A DNA stretch of 64,000 nt from Erysipelothrix anatis (GTDB lineage: Bacteria; Bacillota_I; Bacilli_A; Erysipelotrichales; Erysipelotrichaceae): contig NZ_WTSX01000005.1 of NCBI RefSeq assembly GCF_009828745.1, positions 99,049 through 163,048 on the forward strand, in the 5' to 3' direction. The position numbers and the translations under genes were made by a program. Below are positions 63,870-64,000 of the stretch, piece by piece; position 1 is the stretch's first letter; every line of letters begins with the position of its first letter. A model generated the notes under the pieces. The model did no database searches. It worked only from the letters and a program-made list of their open reading frames with translations, and was not told the DNA's origin.

Positions 63870-64000
63870 GGTAGGAACTGACCTAGTTCCTTGGGACTCA
63901 AGAAAAAACCAAGTTAGGATGAAGCCAACCGATAATTAACGGGAGACTGATATCCTAGCTTTTCTTGTATTCGATTTTCATTGTAATATTTTAAATAGTC
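63870..64000 (-). mobile_element. End of an IS3-family insertion sequence (partial)
   Basis: The transposase frame at 63914-64000 is followed on its 3' side by GGAACT (63874-63879) and AGTTCC (63885-63890) and a TTGGGACTC segment, which resemble the terminal inverted repeat of IS150-group elements. The exact end and the target duplication cannot be fixed without the other end. Confidence 0.6.
63914..64000 (-). CDS. C-terminus of an IS3-family transposase (partial)
   Basis: The frame enters from the right edge and ends at TAA (63916-63914) after 28 visible codons. The residues include KYYNENRIQEKLGYQSPVNYR, which matches the C-terminal end of IS3/IS150-group DDE integrase-type transposases (Y-N-x-x-R-x-x-x-L...SP-x-x-Y-R). 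Whether the element is intact cannot be seen from this window. Confidence 0.85.
   Translation of the reverse strand, partial: DYLKYYNENRIQEKLGYQSPVNYRLASS

Overview
The window is a stretch of low-GC Gram-positive (Firmicutes) core chromosome. The protein set, the absence of sporulation genes, a glmS ribozyme, a T-box leader, HrcA/CIRCE heat-shock control, zinc-free L28 and S4, and the overall divergence of the proteins suggest the Erysipelotrichia, probably Erysipelothrix. That name is an inference from memory of the families, not a database match. No tRNA, rRNA or CRISPR array was seen.

Layout. 1-2256: the start of a membrane-anchored protein, radC, and a methionine-type lipoprotein gene (metQ) behind a T-box leader. 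2257-3317: an Old Yellow Enzyme and a small unknown gene. 3632-6332: ftsA-ftsZ and divergent rpmB. 6363-14997: the conserved gmk-priA-rsmB-prpC-prkC-rsgA-rpe-thiN run (def, fmt and coaBC, present in Bacillus, are absent). 15207-19936: rqcH, a small membrane-protein gene interrupted by an in-frame UGA, a nuclease-fold protein, a YgjP-type metalloprotease with a predicted leaderless start, a HAD phosphatase and a membrane protein. 20044-22072: glmS with its ribozyme. 22259-29482: clpB, dnaJ, dnaK, grpE and hrcA with CIRCE operators. 29612-30613: an FMN reductase and a MarR regulator. 30822-38270: rplS-lepB-rbgA-rnhB-dprA-topA-trmFO-xerC, Bacillus-like order. 38343-44269: a PNPOx-like protein, ffh, thiI, the nifZ-type desulfurase and ezrA. 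44350-45147: rpsD with a structured leader.

45196-51480 is the most accessory-looking part. It holds two EIIC permeases, a MupG/DUF871 protein, a 74-aa unknown, an S66 LD-carboxypeptidase and a beta-lactamase-fold hydrolase, which together look like a muropeptide or amino-sugar salvage locus. Two matching palindromes sit on the -35 boxes of the divergent promoters. 51543-56586: a lipoprotein, tyrS, a 415-aa protein that I read as a heavily degenerated CitX-CitG fusion, an MFS transporter and 5-formyl-THF cyclo-ligase. 56603-61292: the suf operon (C-D-S-U-B). 61506-63821: two PrsA-like proteins and a HIT protein. The right edge cuts an IS3-family transposase.

Many starts were moved downstream of the longest reading frame because the Shine-Dalgarno sequence lies inside or against the longer frame. 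The findings I rate highest are the CitXG-like protein without citrate lyase, the UGA-interrupted membrane peptide, the divergent operator pair, the coordinated loss of one zinc site in PriA, the hairpin over the radC start and the leaderless YgjP gene.
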